From contig JAVTVY010018717.1 of the NCBI GenBank assembly GCA_036873755.1, forward strand, positions 1 to 64,000: a DNA stretch of 64,000 nt, written 5' to 3'. The position numbers and the translations under genes are program-made. Numbering within the stretch: position 1 is the first letter of the stretch; each line of letters begins with the position of its first letter. Shown here piece by piece: positions 1-11,616 of this stretch. The notes below the pieces were generated by a model. That model had not been told where the DNA came from. It saw only the letters and a program-made list of their open reading frames with translations, and searched no databases. This DNA is from Hanleya hanleyi. Taxonomy: Eukaryota > Mollusca > Polyplacophora > Lepidopleurida > Hanleyidae.

Positions 1-1004
1 TTCTAACCTTGAATTACCGACACCCCTTTCTCGTAATACCAGCGATATTACGGATTCTCACAATAAATCAGTTTCTGGGAATAAATCAAGAAATGGTAAA
101 ATACGGAAAATACCGCAAACAGAAAGTCGGAAAAGGATGGCCTCACCGCTGATAAATGACAGTTCAAGCAGTGATAATAATGACTCCGATGATAGTAGAA
201 CTACCCACAGTAGTAAAGAGCACAGTAGATGGACTGGAATACCAAGACAATCTAGCGCAAAACTACCATCATTCACTTGACTGGAAAAATGGAAAGTATG
301 GCACAACAGATTTAAGGATGTAGCCAGACTTAGGGGGTGGACTAAGGAGGAAAAATTAGCGGAAATTTTACCCCGTTAAACGGTTTACAAGGAAAGGCAA
401 GAGAGTTTGTATATGGTCAGCTTTCTTGGGAAATACGGGGCCAATATGACTCGTGAGAAGAAACGGGTGCAATTTGAAACGACCAACTCGTTTAGTGAAA
501 TTCGGAAACAAAGACGAGGAGACAACAGATATTGTCCCGATTGATGAACTGACAAAAGAAGCTCCATCGAATAACCGGGCAAAATTCAAAGGTGGCAAAA
601 AGCCAATCAACGGTACCAGTAAAATTGCCAACACCGAAGAAACTGTAAATCAAGTACAGGAGTTATTACGTAATGAACTAAAGACGGCAATGTCTTCGAT
701 AACGGAACGAATAGAGAGAATAGAACAACAACCAAGAAACAATCCCCAATCGAGAAATTTCCAACAAACACGACCACAAGATAATCACGGAAAGAATTTT
801 CAACCCAGAGGAAATTTTACTGTATGTTTTAAATGTGGTGGTTCTCACTATGCGAGATATTGTCAGAATTATCTCAAGGGACAATTAAATCCAAGAGCCC
901 AACAATTTACCCCACAGACTGGATATCGTAACTATGGAGAAAATGCTGGACGACGAATTTCAGCAGACAGCCATAATAATTCTGGTATTCAACAAACAAA
1001 CTAG
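1..1004 (+). pseudogene. gag: Ty3/gypsy gag, copy A (broken)
   Basis: Capsid/nucleocapsid gene of the retrotransposon, entering from the left edge. It is open at the start, then stopped by TGA at 278-280 and, after a frame change, by TAA at 377-379; a third open stretch (453-1004) holds the nucleocapsid end. That stretch has a zinc knuckle, CFKCGGSHYARYC (about 827-865), with spacing C-x2-C-x3-H-x4-C, one residue shorter than the usual CCHC box. A Gln/Asn/Arg-rich tail follows. The region between about 440 and 540 looks internally deleted, because the usual central capsid core cannot be followed. Gag ends at 1004, and the pol frame, one base back, is already open across this point, which suggests expression by -1 frameshifting. 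No canonical slippery heptamer was recognised. Confidence 0.8.
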
Positions 1005-2970
1005 GGATCGGCTCAATAGGCCGAGGGACGGCCCCTTACCACGAAGGCCACTCTTTTGTTATTGAAAAACCAGAAACTACATCTATACCACGTTATATTC
1101 CTGGGAAATCTAATTCATCAGAATCAGTTAGAAGAGAAATTCCGAAATATGACGGGGTATACATTAAAGGGGCTCTAAATGGAACGGAAGTTACTTATAC
1201 CGTTGACACGGGGACAACACGGACTATTGTGCCTGATAGGATCTTTCCCCAACTTCCGGGCCGTCAGCGTCCTATGTTACGGAAAACAGGGAAAGGCAAC
1301 ATTTCATGTGCAGATGGACGAACCCTGAAATATACAGGGAAAAGTGACTTCAAAGTTTCTCTTGGATTTCTTATATTAGAACAGGAACTGGTCGTCGCTG
1401 ATATTGAGGATGATATCCTTTTAGGAACAGATATACTACAGAAGGTCCCGAAAGGACCAGCTGATATACTACTTGGTGAAGGGAAAATAATTTTTAACAA
1501 GGTAACAATTCCTCTGAGTCAAATCCCAACACCAAGAATTAGGGAAGTAGTAGCAGTGACTGATACTAACATCCCTGGTATGAGTGAAATGATCGTCGAT
1601 GCGGTTATAAACAAGGTGACAGGGCGATCGGATGAAACTGTCTGCTTGATAGAAGGATCGGCGGAGTTTTCCGAAAAGCATTCACTTATAGTGGCACCCT
1701 GCCTCGTTGATACAGGGATTGAGACTGATTTTAAAGTTCGAATATGCAACCCTTTCGCTGAGTCCAAAATCATTCAACAGAATACATGCCTGGGGTATGC
1801 GGAATCTGTAGATGATGATATTCAGACACTCTTAGACAAAGAAGAAGAAACTGACGAGGAAAATTTTGACGTTGTTCGTCGAATTCAGTTGATCAATGAG
1901 CATCCCAACATCACACGACAAGTATCTCACGATCGCCAAAATAAAAGTAGTGGTAAATTGGGGGTTCCAAGTCATTTAAAGGACTTGTATGACAAAACAG
2001 TACAGAGGCTGGATCCAGACCATCATGCCGAGATAGCGGAGCTGCTGAACGACGACGAGGATGTATTCTCCAAAAACGAGTTTGATTTAGGTTGTACGGA
2101 TTTGGTGGAACATTCCATAGATACGGGTGACGCAAAACCCATCAAACAACCTCCAAGGCGGTTACCCATGGCATTCGCTGGAGAGGATAAGAAGGCTTTG
2201 GAAAATCTACAAAAACAGGATGTATTCGGCCATCAACTTCACCCTGGGCTTCTCCAATAGTTTTAGTACGGAAGAAATGTGGCTCAGTGAGGCCATGTGT
2301 GGATTATCGCAGGGTAAATTCGGTCACTCGTAAGGACGCTTTTCCATTGCCAAGAATTCAAGACTGTCTCGATGCTATAGAAGGCGCAACATGGTTTTCT
2401 ACATTGGATCTTACATCAGCGTATAACCAAGTCAAGGCCAAAGCGTCCGACATTCCTAAAACGGCGTTCGTGACGAAATATGGACTGTGGGAATACACAA
2501 AAATGCCGTTTGGTCTTTGCAATTCTCCAGCAACGTTTCAGCGATGCATAGAACTTGCACTCTCTGGTCTCCAGTGGATCTCTTGTCTTTTATACCTGGA
2601 CGATGTGGTCATATTTGGGCATACATTTGAAGGACATACACAAAGACTGAAGGAGGTATTACAGAAAACCAGACTCGCAAAGCTGAAACTTAAACCCATA
2701 AAATGTCACCTATTGAAAAGGGAAGTGGAATTTCTGGGCCATGTTGTATCCAAGGATGGAATTCGTCCAAATAAGGCAAATATGGAGAAAATCATAGCGT
2801 GGCCAACTCCAAAGAACGTTACTGAAGTGAGAGGTATTCTGGGGTTGGGAAGCTATTACCGTCGTTGGGTGAAAGACTTCTCAAAGTTGGTACATCCACT
2901 CACCGAACTGACAAAGAAGGACAACTTTTCTATGGACTCCTCAATGCGAAGAAGCTTTTATGGGGATTAA
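1005..2970 (+). pseudogene. pol: Ty3/gypsy pol, protease and reverse transcriptase, copy A
   Basis: The N-terminal half of pol. The aspartic protease active site is VDTGTTRTIV, with its DTG codons at 1205-1213, and is followed by a typical GTDIL-type strand near 1425. A long linker leads to the RT, with the substrate-binding segment at about 2290-2330, LDLTSAYNQV (motif A) near 2407, MPFGLCNSPATFQ (motif B) near 2503 and the catalytic YLDD at 2593-2604. A one-base deletion near 2217, absent in copy B, breaks the frame just before the RT core. A second frame change near 2935-2945, shared with copy B, separates RT from RNase H. All catalytic residues of PR and RT are still present. Confidence 0.88.
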
Positions 2971-3500
2971 AGCAGCTCTTACTGGAGCAGAGATTATGGG
3001 ATATCCGAAAGATGGTTGTCTGTTTATCCTCGACACGGATGCATGCGATGTCAGCATTGGGGCAGTTCTATCTCAAATACAAGATGGGAGAGAGCGCGTT
3101 ATTGCTTATGCAAGTCGTGTCCTTAACAAATCAGAAAGGAACTACTGCGTGACAGACAAGGAACTGTTAGCTGTCAAATCTTTCACTGAGTACTTTCGAC
3201 ATTATTTACTTGGAAGGAAATTTCTGGTGAGAACAGATCACCAGGCCCTGAAATGGCTTTTCAGTTTGAAGGAACCAAAAAAACAGAATAGCGAGGTGGA
3301 TAGAGATATTATCGGCTTTTGATTTTGAAATAGAATACAGGCCAGGAAAGCGTCATCAGAACGCTGATGCGTTATCCAGATGTCCTAATCCCAGGCTTTG
3401 TCAGTGTGATGACGAAGACAAACCTTTGAAGTGCGGCCCTTGTGTGAAGTGTCAAAAACGGACTTCAGAGATGCAGGGAGTAAGCACAGAGAATTGAGAG
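2946..3500 (+). pseudogene. pol: Ty3/gypsy RNase H and pol tether, copy A
   Basis: The RNase H domain begins after the shared frameshift near 2940. Visible motifs are DTDACDVSIGAVL, the TDKELLAV helix and RTDHQALKWL (to about 3256). A frame change in the A-run near 3275 breaks the domain end. In the next frame the sequence continues with the usual RPGKRHQNADALSR motif of gypsy RNase H and then a short Cys-rich segment (several CxC/CxxC pairs, about 3385-3470), ending in a TGA near 3497. Copy B lacks everything from about 3185 on. Confidence 0.82.
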
Positions 3501-3620
3501 ATAGTAGATGAACTGCGGAGAGCAAAGTCAAAAAGTGAAGCCTATAGTGGTTTTGATCACATTAAATTAGTACGACCTATCTGTTTTCTTCATAGATTAG
3601 GGAGTACTGCCTTCTGGTAT

Positions 3621-5153
3621 ATGAGGAATTTGATATTACTATTGCTGAGTATCGTCACCTGGAGTAACCATGGATTTTCAGACCAGAACGATGGAGCAAA
3701 TCGAACTTGGCAGGAAAAGGTTACGGTGTATGGACAGCACGTGATAGATCATTTTAAGAAACTTACTCAGAATGTCACTCATATGGACAATTCGGATAGT
3801 AGTTGTAGCCGAAAAGTGGGGGAGACACCACGGATGCAGGGCTATGCAAGATCAACATTGCGGAAAAAACAATTGGAGGATCTAGACATAGGACCTGTTT
3901 TAAAGTGGTATGAGGAAGGTAAGCGGCCATTCGGACCAGATGTATGCTCATCCAGTCCAGTCTCGAGACACTATTGGAATTCATGGGATAGTCTAAATAT
4001 GAAGGATGGTTTATTATTCAGACGATTTATACGCAAAGATGTGACTGGGAGTCACTGGCAATTTTTGGTACCTAGGAACATGAGAGATCAGATTCTGAAT
4101 CAAATGCATAATTCTATCCTTGTGGGATACCTAGGAAAGAAAAAAACTTGCGAGAAAGTACTTCAGAGATTTTATTGGTGGAAAGTACGGGAAGATGTGG
4201 ATAACTGGATACGTTGTTGTGACACTTGTGGAGCGAACAAGGCCCCAGCACGTACACCCAGAGCCCCACTAGGCGATATGCGAGTTGGAGCCCCTCTGGA
4301 TAGACTTTCAACCGATATCTTAGGCCCATTTCCGGAAACAGAGAGAGGGAATCGATATATCCTGATTGTAACAGATCATTTTACAAATTGGGTTGAAATA
4401 TTTCCAATACCAGACCAGACTGCCGTGACTTGTGCACAAGTGATATTAAATGAAGTCATTAGCAGATACGGTTGCCCATTGGATTTGCACACTGACCAAG
4501 GTACAAATTACACTAGTGAAGTGTTCACTGAGCTTTGTAAGCTTTTAGAGATACGGAAAACTCGAACCTCACCCAGGCACCCACAGTGCAATGGAAAAGT
4601 CGAAAGATTTAACCGAACACTGCTCCCAATGATCAGAGCATATCTTAAAGACGTTGGGATTTATTCCTTGGATGTCTAGCTGCTGCATATAGGGCCACTC
4701 CGCATGATGGTACGAGTATGACGCCAAATTTACTCATGCTGGGTCGAGAAGTAAGACTACCTGCAGAAGTAATATTTGGTAGAGTTGACCCAGATGCTGA
4801 TGATGAAATGCCTAGTTACGGAGAATATGTTGATCAACTTCGTGACAAGTTACAGCATGCACACGACATTGCACGTAAACTCCTGAAAATAGCTGCAAAA
4901 CGACAGAAAAAGACATACGATGGGAAAACTCATCACACACATACCAACCTGGGGATTATGTGTGGTATTATCACGAAAAACGTGAGAAGGGTGTTAGCGC
5001 AAAACTGCAATTCCCATACAGTGGTCCGCATCTAGTCATAAAGAAACTAAACGACTTAGACTAGATCATCCAAATGAATGAGGCAGGAAAATTAAAGGTC
5101 TTGTACCACAACAAACTAAAACCATATAAAGGAACCATAGTATTGCTATGAGC
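3621..5153 (+). pseudogene. pol: Ty3/gypsy integrase, copy A
   Basis: Integrase of the retrotransposon, which inserts the cDNA. The N-terminal HHCC finger is present except that the second His reads Tyr (in VGYLGKKKT, about 4120-4145); the CxxC pair is intact (RCCDTC). The catalytic core has the three acidic residues: D in STDILGPF, D in HTDQGTNY and E in NGKVERFNR. The frame breaks near 4655 just after the core, continues at 4680-5030 in another frame, changes frame again near 4940 and carries TAG at 5062-5064 (shared with copy B). A GPY/F-like module (FPYSGPHLV) lies near 5010. A private TGA ends the frame near 5151, where copy B reads Trp. The N-terminal hydrophobic stretch at 3621-3665 is probably fortuitous. 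Confidence 0.85.
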
Positions 5154-5325
5154 AAGGAAATCACTCGCACAGGCCAAAAGGAGGGTAACCCAAGCTCTTC
5201 ACTCACAAGAGTAACTAACAAACCTGGTTATGGCACTGGAACTGGTGGCTGATTAAATATAAATATCTTCACATAAATATCAACACAACTGATAAAATTG
5301 TTTACTTACTCTTTGCAGAGACAAG

Positions 5326-7374
5326 ATGTCAGATAAAGCCATCAAGTCTTATGGAAAGAGGGGAGCTGTGTACAGCTGTTCTCGGTGTATCTACACCGGG
5401 GACAAACCACAGATGAATAACCATCTACCCCGACTTGAGGCACCGTACACGTGTAACAATTGTAACAAAATTGGATTGAAGTACGATGAGATGAAGAAGC
5501 ACATGGAAGCTAAACACCCAACTGTTGATGGTATGGAAAGCGTTGGCGGGACTAAGTCACCGTACATACTTCAATCAACTGATGCTACAATCATGTCTAA
5601 AGAAGACTCCATCCAGTTCTATGATGGTATAAAGCCAACCCATAGAAGTACCACAAACACTCATCAAACGTCAACAGAGACCATCGCAGTTACGCCACAG
5701 CCAGATATTGAACCACCAGCAGAAACATCACGGCACTCGGACATCCAAATAACATTTAGTCAACCACCAGTCAGGACAGTTCCAACAGCCAAACCCAAAG
5801 TGAAGTTCACCAAAAAACACAAATCTGTCCAGCCAACCGAAAAACCAGCACGCAAACAACTGAAAACAACCAACAAAGCAACAACAAAGGATGGGGACAC
5901 ACAACATCAACAGGAAAATAATCAAACTCAAACAGCCAAATCCAAACTGTCCAAGCCTGACCAAACCATCACCACGAAACAACACCAACAGTCAACATCC
6001 TCAACGTCTACGTTTCCTCCACTGATACCTGTCGAAATTCCTTTGAATGGGCCAGAGAATCCTCGATGTAATCTTCGTGAGGTCATGGGAGTGCTCACTA
6101 CCTTCCCACGAATTCTACAGCAAGTGAACGATATTGGTGAACTACAACGTGCAGTGGATTCTATATCCCAAGATGAACCAACCACCGACCCAAACACCGT
6201 GATCCTTGATACCAACCCTGTTGTTGAAATGGACATTCAATTACATCCGAACGAAGGTGAAGAACAGCAACTACTTCAGGGGACCGCTGATTTACTTCCA
6301 CCTGTTACAACATCAGTCAAGCCTAAATCGAACTCGAATGAAAATACCAAATCAATCAAGCCTCATCCCAGAGCAGAATCAAGTGTTACAGTCAACACCC
6401 ACACAGATTCGGTCGAGATGTTGGCTGCAGCCATAGTAGGTGCAGCCAGACGACAACCTATCCTGCCGGAGATAGACCTCAGACCGATATCTAATCAACT
6501 CGTGGCCACTAATTTGAATCTTTCCCAGGTCGGAGGAGTGTTGGAGTCTAATAATAATGCTAAACACTCTATACTCACTGATGTGATTGAAGAGTTTGTC
6601 AAAACGATGTCCAGTTCAAACGCCGAAATGTCACGGATGTGTAGAGCAGCCTCCGTCCTGAGTGAGGCATCCATGAAAGTTGACCAGGCCGTAACGAAGC
6701 AAACTGCTGTTCTTCGTTCACTGTATCAGGCAACAATAGACGCACAGTCCAGCCTTGCATCAGCGCTGAACCGCCAAGCTGAAAGTGTGGAAAAGATTGT
6801 AGCAATCTACGAAGGTCACCAGAGTCGTCAGGTAGCAGGAGTCGATGAAAGTACCCTGAATATTAATCAACAGCCATCAGTGACAACAGTTATTTCATCC
6901 ATTCCAACAGTTTCAACTTCATCCGTTTCATCCGCCTCACATTCATCAAGCAGTTCATCTTCATCAAGTTCATCCAAATCCTCTGTTCCAACTACCAAAC
7001 CAGCTGTTCTTTTCGCCAGTCCTGTCCGTGTTCCAGTCGAAGCCTCTACGTCCCACGAGGAACATCCCGACCGGCAACCGCATAATTCCAGACGTCTAGA
7101 CCGATCCTATGAGTCCTCCAGATCTAGGAATGAGGAAGCTCGGTCAAGGGAAGATGCCAACCGTCCCAGGAGTATCATTAGTCGCCTTGGTCGAGATTCT
7201 AGCCATCCAAGATACGGATTTCACCAATACTGTCGTTGGCAACAGTACAGGGATCCTTGGGCGCGTCAACCAATGCATGGGAAAAGACCACGGAGCCCCA
7301 GTCAAGACCGTCGACGAGTGTCCAGTCATGGAGATGGTGATATCAGGCGACCTGTAAAAAGGATTGAACAGTGA
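5326..7374 (+). CDS. ORF3 of the Ty3/gypsy element, copy A: zinc-finger, Ser-rich, Arg/Ser-tail protein
   Basis: Intact 682-codon ORF between integrase and polypurine tract, in the position where env-like genes sit in some Ty3/gypsy elements. I see no signal peptide, transmembrane segment or fusion-peptide region, so an envelope is unlikely. An N-terminal Cys pair (CSRC, residues about 17-20) precedes one canonical C2H2 finger (residues about 43-64: C-x2-C-x12-H-x4-H). A long Thr/Gln/Pro-rich segment, a more ordered middle (about residues 350-500, possibly helical), a run of serines near residue 540 and a strongly basic Arg/Ser-rich C-terminus follow. The tail resembles nucleic-acid-binding or RS-like regions. 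Its openness contrasts with gag and pol. Function unknown; nucleic-acid binding is an inference. Confidence 0.82.
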   Translation: MSDKAIKSYGKRGAVYSCSRCIYTGDKPQMNNHLPRLEAPYTCNNCNKIGLKYDEMKKHMEAKHPTVDGMESVGGTKSPYILQSTDATIMSKEDSIQFYDGIKPTHRSTTNTHQTSTETIAVTPQPDIEPPAETSRHSDIQITFSQPPVRTVPTAKPKVKFTKKHKSVQPTEKPARKQLKTTNKATTKDGDTQHQQENNQTQTAKSKLSKPDQTITTKQHQQSTSSTSTFPPLIPVEIPLNGPENPRCNLREVMGVLTTFPRILQQVNDIGELQRAVDSISQDEPTTDPNTVILDTNPVVEMDIQLHPNEGEEQQLLQGTADLLPPVTTSVKPKSNSNENTKSIKPHPRAESSVTVNTHTDSVEMLAAAIVGAARRQPILPEIDLRPISNQLVATNLNLSQVGGVLESNNNAKHSILTDVIEEFVKTMSSSNAEMSRMCRAASVLSEASMKVDQAVTKQTAVLRSLYQATIDAQSSLASALNRQAESVEKIVAIYEGHQSRQVAGVDESTLNINQQPSVTTVISSIPTVSTSSVSSASHSSSSSSSSSSSKSSVPTTKPAVLFASPVRVPVEASTSHEEHPDRQPHNSRRLDRSYESSRSRNEEARSREDANRPRSIISRLGRDSSHPRYGFHQYCRWQQYRDPWARQPMHGKRPRSPSQDRRRVSSHGDGDIRRPVKRIEQ

Positions 7375-7496
7375 ACATGTTATAAATATATTCTCTCACG
7401 GAACAATATTTTTCCTAAGAGACTAGGCTGTTCAATTCGTTTCAACTGTATATATTTATATGACCGTGATATACGTTGCTGAGGACAGCATACTTT

Positions 7497-7510
7497 TAAG
7501 AGGGGGGAAG
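7497..7510 (+). promoter_or_regulatory. Polypurine tract, copy A
   Basis: The purine run AAGAGGGGGGAAG lies immediately upstream of the LTR start TGTGACG at 7511. This is the expected site for priming plus-strand DNA synthesis. The same tract occurs before the copy B 3' LTR (about 21661-21674). Confidence 0.85.
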
Positions 7511-8031
7511 TGTGACGATTCGTTAATCCGTGAATATTCGCTGTCAGTTCAGACGTGTACATATAATAATGTTTGATATGACGATTGACGATTTCTGACC
7601 CTGTATTTGTTGATTTTTATCAATGTAATGTTCGTTCAATTAATTCTTTATCGGAGTGGATTAAATACCTTGTTCTTGTTGTTACCCAGTAGTTGTTGTT
7701 GAATATCTGGATGTGTGGAGTGAGATTTTCACGTTTATGCACATAATTTTGTTGGCAACCTTTTCCGATGTCAGCCATGTGTACGATGATATCAAAACGA
7801 GGCTATGCTCTGAAACGCTGCATCTTATGGACGATAACGTAATTGTACTAGCGTTTCATGAATTGTAATTGTTCGAAATAATCTCTTCTGAAAGAGATTG
7901 TCTTTATTAATCGCAACCTTTCAATGATTATTTGGTGATTAGCCATTTACGACGCTAAGCTCTCTTGATGGTCAGAGTATTACACTGGATTCATCCTACC
8001 AGGTGGCGCTGGGATCGTCTGCCCGCGAAAG

Positions 8032-8039
8032 TATAAAAG
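8032..8039 (+). promoter_or_regulatory. TATA box of the LTR promoter
   Basis: TATAAAAG follows a GC-rich stretch, about 520 bp into the LTR. Its equivalent in the copy B 3' LTR is at 22156-22163. Transcription would be expected to start about 30 bp downstream, giving a short U3 and a very long R-U5. The start site is inferred, not seen. Confidence 0.6.
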
Positions 8040-8613
8040 GCCAAACATACTAATAATTCGGCACTTGGTAATCACCGGGTCAGCTACACGGTCATAATAA
8101 CTGTGAGAATAGCCAACGATATCCCAGCAATTAATTGTCTGAAACAGCCAGCAGGAGATTATCATACCTTAGGTAACTGGATACCATTGGAATATAAGAA
8201 TGAGTATGAGAAGCAGATAATTTTATTGGTGCAAGGCCTACTCTTCAGTGTAAACAAACCGTTGTCAAGGAAATTATGGGAACCCCGATCCCCTACGAGA
8301 TATAAATATGGGTGAAAGAATTTCAGCTGTATGCATATTTACTAGTCAAGTATAGCCTAAAATGTGTTTTGCAGTGAAATATCTTTATCTTCAAGATCAA
8401 CATTGATGTTATTCAGCTATTATCTGATGTTATACATTCAGCCCCGAATTCCAGTGCCAAACCAGTAAATATATAATAACAGAGGAAACCAACAGGAATA
8501 TACACAGAAGAAATACACAGACTGCATTCCGTACATTAAATAAGAGATATTATAATTCGGGAGTGATTTAGTTCTCACTCAGTGGCATAACGTCAGAGTC
8601 ATTAGAATTGAAT

Positions 8614-9079
8614 ATCACTACCCGCTTTTATAAATCCGAGTGACCCCAAAAATAAAAGACGGGTAACTCTCAAAGTCAAGACAAAGTCAATTAAGTTAAC
8701 AGTTACTCCCAATTACGGACACGGGAAGGGTTTAGCTGATATTCTAGACTTGTTCTAGTTTAAGGCTTTAAGCATAGCCCGTGAAAGTTAAATATTGGGT
8801 TGAAACAGCGCCAGCATATCACGACCCGCATTTATAAACCCGGGTATCCCCTATAATAAAAGACGGGTAACACCAACATCAAGACGAACTCGATTAAGTT
8901 CACAGTTACTCCCAATTACGGACACGGGAAGGGTTTAGCTGATATTCTAGACTTGTTCTAGTTTAAAGCTTTAAGCATAGCCCGTGAAAGTTAAATATTG
9001 GGCTGAAACAACGCCAGCATATCACAACCCGCATTTATAAACCCGGGTACCCCCAAAAGTAAAAGACGGGTATCTCACA
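8614..9079 (+). repeat. Internal tandem repeat of the LTR (about 204-bp unit, 2.3 copies)
   Basis: Units at 8614-8817 and 8818-9020 and a partial third at 9021-9079. Each begins with an imperfect hairpin made of ACCCG...CGGGT segments around ATTTATAAA and continues with a conserved block containing CGGACACGGGAAGGGTTTAG. The copy B LTR carries the same structure at about 22738-23205. Related shorter CACCCGTA/ACCCGGGTG hairpins lie at about 9218-9280. Confidence 0.85.
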
Positions 9080-9789
9080 GAACAAGATTTGACGCCTGAC
9101 AAAAATACAGGAGACGTTCATTTAGTAATTTGCACCAGAGCTTCATGGGAAAAGATTTAATACTCATTATAATCACACAGTACTCAGACATATCCAGATT
9201 CTCTTCAATAAGCTTATCACCCGTAAATAGATATCCGGATCTCGATGGCACATATCACCCGTAGATAAAAACCCGGGTGATCTATCAAAATAAGATCGTC
9301 ATAGCTCTACACCTGAGACTAGCTGAACACAGAATCCCGGGATTGGATTATTACTCTTGGATGACAGACAGAGATACCAGCTTTAAAATACATGCTACGA
9401 TACAAAGACGGAACTAACGAGTGTACAAACCCGAATTATCAATGATATACCGGAGACAGCGTTGGAGTGGAATCATAAAGAAATAACAACACAACACGAA
9501 TGTTCACGAGAGACTTGCTGTTTTTATTATCATGCATCGAAGTTTGTATGATATGTACATATTAATTCAGATGGAATAAAATTTGATCTAGTTGAACATA
9601 AGGGGCATTATTCTTTGCCGATATTCTTGATAAGAATACTCGGTCAACTGTATAAATTCCGGATATTCCGGTGGTGTCAGAACTGATTAAATAATAATGG
9701 CGATTGGTATAACGTATTAATCAGCCATCCTGACGAACAACTGTGTAACAGTATTGGAGTATTGTTGCACAGGTTGACCTTTACATTTT

Positions 9790-9808
9790 TGGTGTCCGAG
9801 AAGTGGGA
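9790..9808 (+). promoter_or_regulatory. Primer binding site of copy B
   Basis: Starts with TGGTGTC four bases after the LTR end and continues AGAAGTGGGATTC after a two-base difference. This resembles the complement of a metazoan tRNA-Leu 3' end. It marks the 5' boundary of the copy B internal region and shows that the LTR on its left acts as a 5' LTR. Confidence 0.7.
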
Positions 9809-9882
9809 TTCAGAATATACCCTGGATCCAATGATACTTACCCAGCCCGGATATGGTAATTGTCAATTCAAATGGGGTAACC

Positions 9883-11048
9883 ATGGAAACTGAGAAAAAA
9901 CGTGGGATTAAACTCGGGAGACACGCTCGAAGTTGACAGACCTATGGGGGAACTACGTAAAGAAGTATCTAGTATGGTCGGAGATATATCACGTGGAACA
10001 ATGCATGATGTAGCTTCAATGATCAAAGGAGCGGTAACGGAAGCAATTTCTAACCTTGAATTACCGACACCCCTTTCTCGTAATACCAGCGATATTACGG
10101 ATTCTCACAATAAATCAGTTTCTGGGAATAAATCAAGAAATGGTAAAATACGGAAAATACCGCAAACAGAAAGTCGGAAAAGGATGGCCTCACCGCTGAT
10201 AAATGACAGTTCAAGCAGTGATAATAATGACTCCGATGATAGTAGAACTACCCACAGTAGTAAAGAGCGCAGTAGATGGACTGGAATACCAAGACAATCT
10301 AGCGCAAAACTACCATCATTCACTTGACTGGAAAAAGGAAAGTATGGCACAACAGATTTAAGGATGTAGCCAGACTTAGGGGGTGGACTAAGGAGGAAAA
10401 ATTAGCGGAAATTTTACCCCGTTAAACGGTTTACAAGGAAAGGCGGGAGAGTTTGTATATGGTCAGCTTTCTTGGGAAATACGGGGCCAATATGACTCGT
10501 GAGAAGAAACGGGTGCAATTTGAAACGACCAACTCGTTTAGTGAAATTCGAAAACAAAGACGAGGAGACAACAGATATTGTCCCGATTGATGAACTGACA
10601 AAAGAAGCTCCATCGAATAACCGGGCAAAATTCAAGGTGGGAAAAAGCCAATCAACGGTACCAGTAAAATTGCCAACACCGAAGAAACTGTAAATCAAGT
10701 ACAGGAGTTATTACGTAATGAACTAAAGACGGCAATGTCTTCCATAACGGAACGAATAGAGAGAATAGAACAACAACCAAGAAACAATCCCCAATCGAGA
10801 AATTTCCAACAAACACGACCACAAGATAATCACGGAAAGAATTTTCAACCCAGAGGAAATTTTACTGTATGTTTTAAATGTGGTGGTTCTCACTATGCGA
10901 GGTATTGTCAGAATTATCTCAAGGGACAATTAAATCCAAGAGCCCAACAATTTACCCCACAGACTGGATATCGTAACTATGGAGAAAATGCTGGACGACG
11001 AATTTCAGCAGACAGCCATAATAATTCTGGTATTCAACAAACAAACTA
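9883..11048 (+). pseudogene. gag: Ty3/gypsy gag, copy B (broken)
   Basis: Probable start is the ATG at 9883 (METEK...). The frame shifts at the A-run 9895-9900 and the remainder is open from 9902 to TGA at 10325-10327. The next lesions are TAA at 10423-10425 and loss of frame until about 10499. The nucleocapsid part (10735-11048) carries the same CFKCGGSHYARYC knuckle as copy A. The TGA and TAA lie at the positions equivalent to 278 and 377 in copy A, so the damage predates the separation of the copies. Confidence 0.8.
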
Positions 11049-11616
11049 GGGATCGGCTCAATAGGCCGAGGGACGGCCCCTTACCACGACGGCCACTCTT
11101 TTGTTTTTGAAAACCAGACACTACATCTATACCACGTTATATTCCTGGGAAATCTAATTCATCAGAATCAGTTAGAAGAGAAATTCCGAAATATGACGGG
11201 GTATACATTAAAGGGGCTCTAAATGGAACGGAAGTTACTTATACCGTTGACACGGGGACAACACGGACTATTGTGCCTGATAGGATCTTTTCCCAAATTC
11301 CTGGCCATCAGCGTCCTATGTTACGGAAAACAGGGAAAGGCAACATTTCATGTGCAGATGGACGAACCCTGAAATATACAGGGAAAGGTGACTTCAAAGT
11401 TTCTCTTGGATTTCTTATATTAGAACAGGAACTGGTCGTCGCTGATATTGAGGATGATATCCTTTTAGGATCAGATATACTACAGAAGGTCCCGAAAGGA
11501 CCAGCTGATATACTACTTAGTGAAGGGAAAATAATTCTTAACAAGGTAACAATTCCTCTGAGTCAAATCCCAACACCAAGAATTAGGGAAGTAGTAGCAG
11601 TGACTGATACTAACAT
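11049..11616 (+). pseudogene. pol: Ty3/gypsy protease region, copy B, interrupted by LINE
   Basis: Protease with the DTGTTRTIV active site (about 11249-11275) and the following strand region, equivalent to 1005-1570 of copy A. The frame runs into the LINE insertion at 11617; the continuation is found at 17401. Confidence 0.85.

Larger units (their letters stand above)
1..7510 (+). mobile_element. Ty3/gypsy LTR retrotransposon, copy A (internal region, 5' part outside window)
   Basis: The internal region reads gag, protease, RT, RNase H, integrase and a third ORF, then a polypurine tract (about 7497-7510) directly before an LTR starting TGTGACG. The protease-RT-RH-integrase order is that of Ty3/gypsy. 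Position 1 corresponds to position 10048 of copy B, so the two copies are offset by about 10.05 kb, which equals one internal region plus one LTR. Gag and pol are broken by several stops and frameshifts, so this copy cannot make its own enzymes as it stands. ORF3 is open throughout. Confidence 0.93.
7511..9785 (+). repeat. LTR shared by Ty3/gypsy copies A and B (2275 bp)
   Basis: Bounded by TGTGACG at the start and CTTTACA at the end, flanked by a polypurine tract on the left and a primer binding site on the right. It is therefore at once the 3' LTR of copy A and the 5' LTR of copy B. A second LTR at 21675-23909 matches almost throughout but lacks about 40 bp near its start (present here at about 7525-7566). 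It is unusually long for a gypsy LTR and holds a mid-LTR TATA box and about 204-bp internal tandem repeats. No coding capacity was recognised; the 70-codon frame at 8103 is probably chance. Confidence 0.88.

Noticed and set aside
3621..3665. Hydrophobic start resembling a signal peptide, hinting at an env gene.
   Set aside because: The frame continues directly into integrase, with no cleavage site or later membrane anchor.
8103..8315. 70-codon frame in the LTR, also present in the second LTR.
   Set aside because: Lies across the expected transcription start region, no domain, and small changes alter it between copies.
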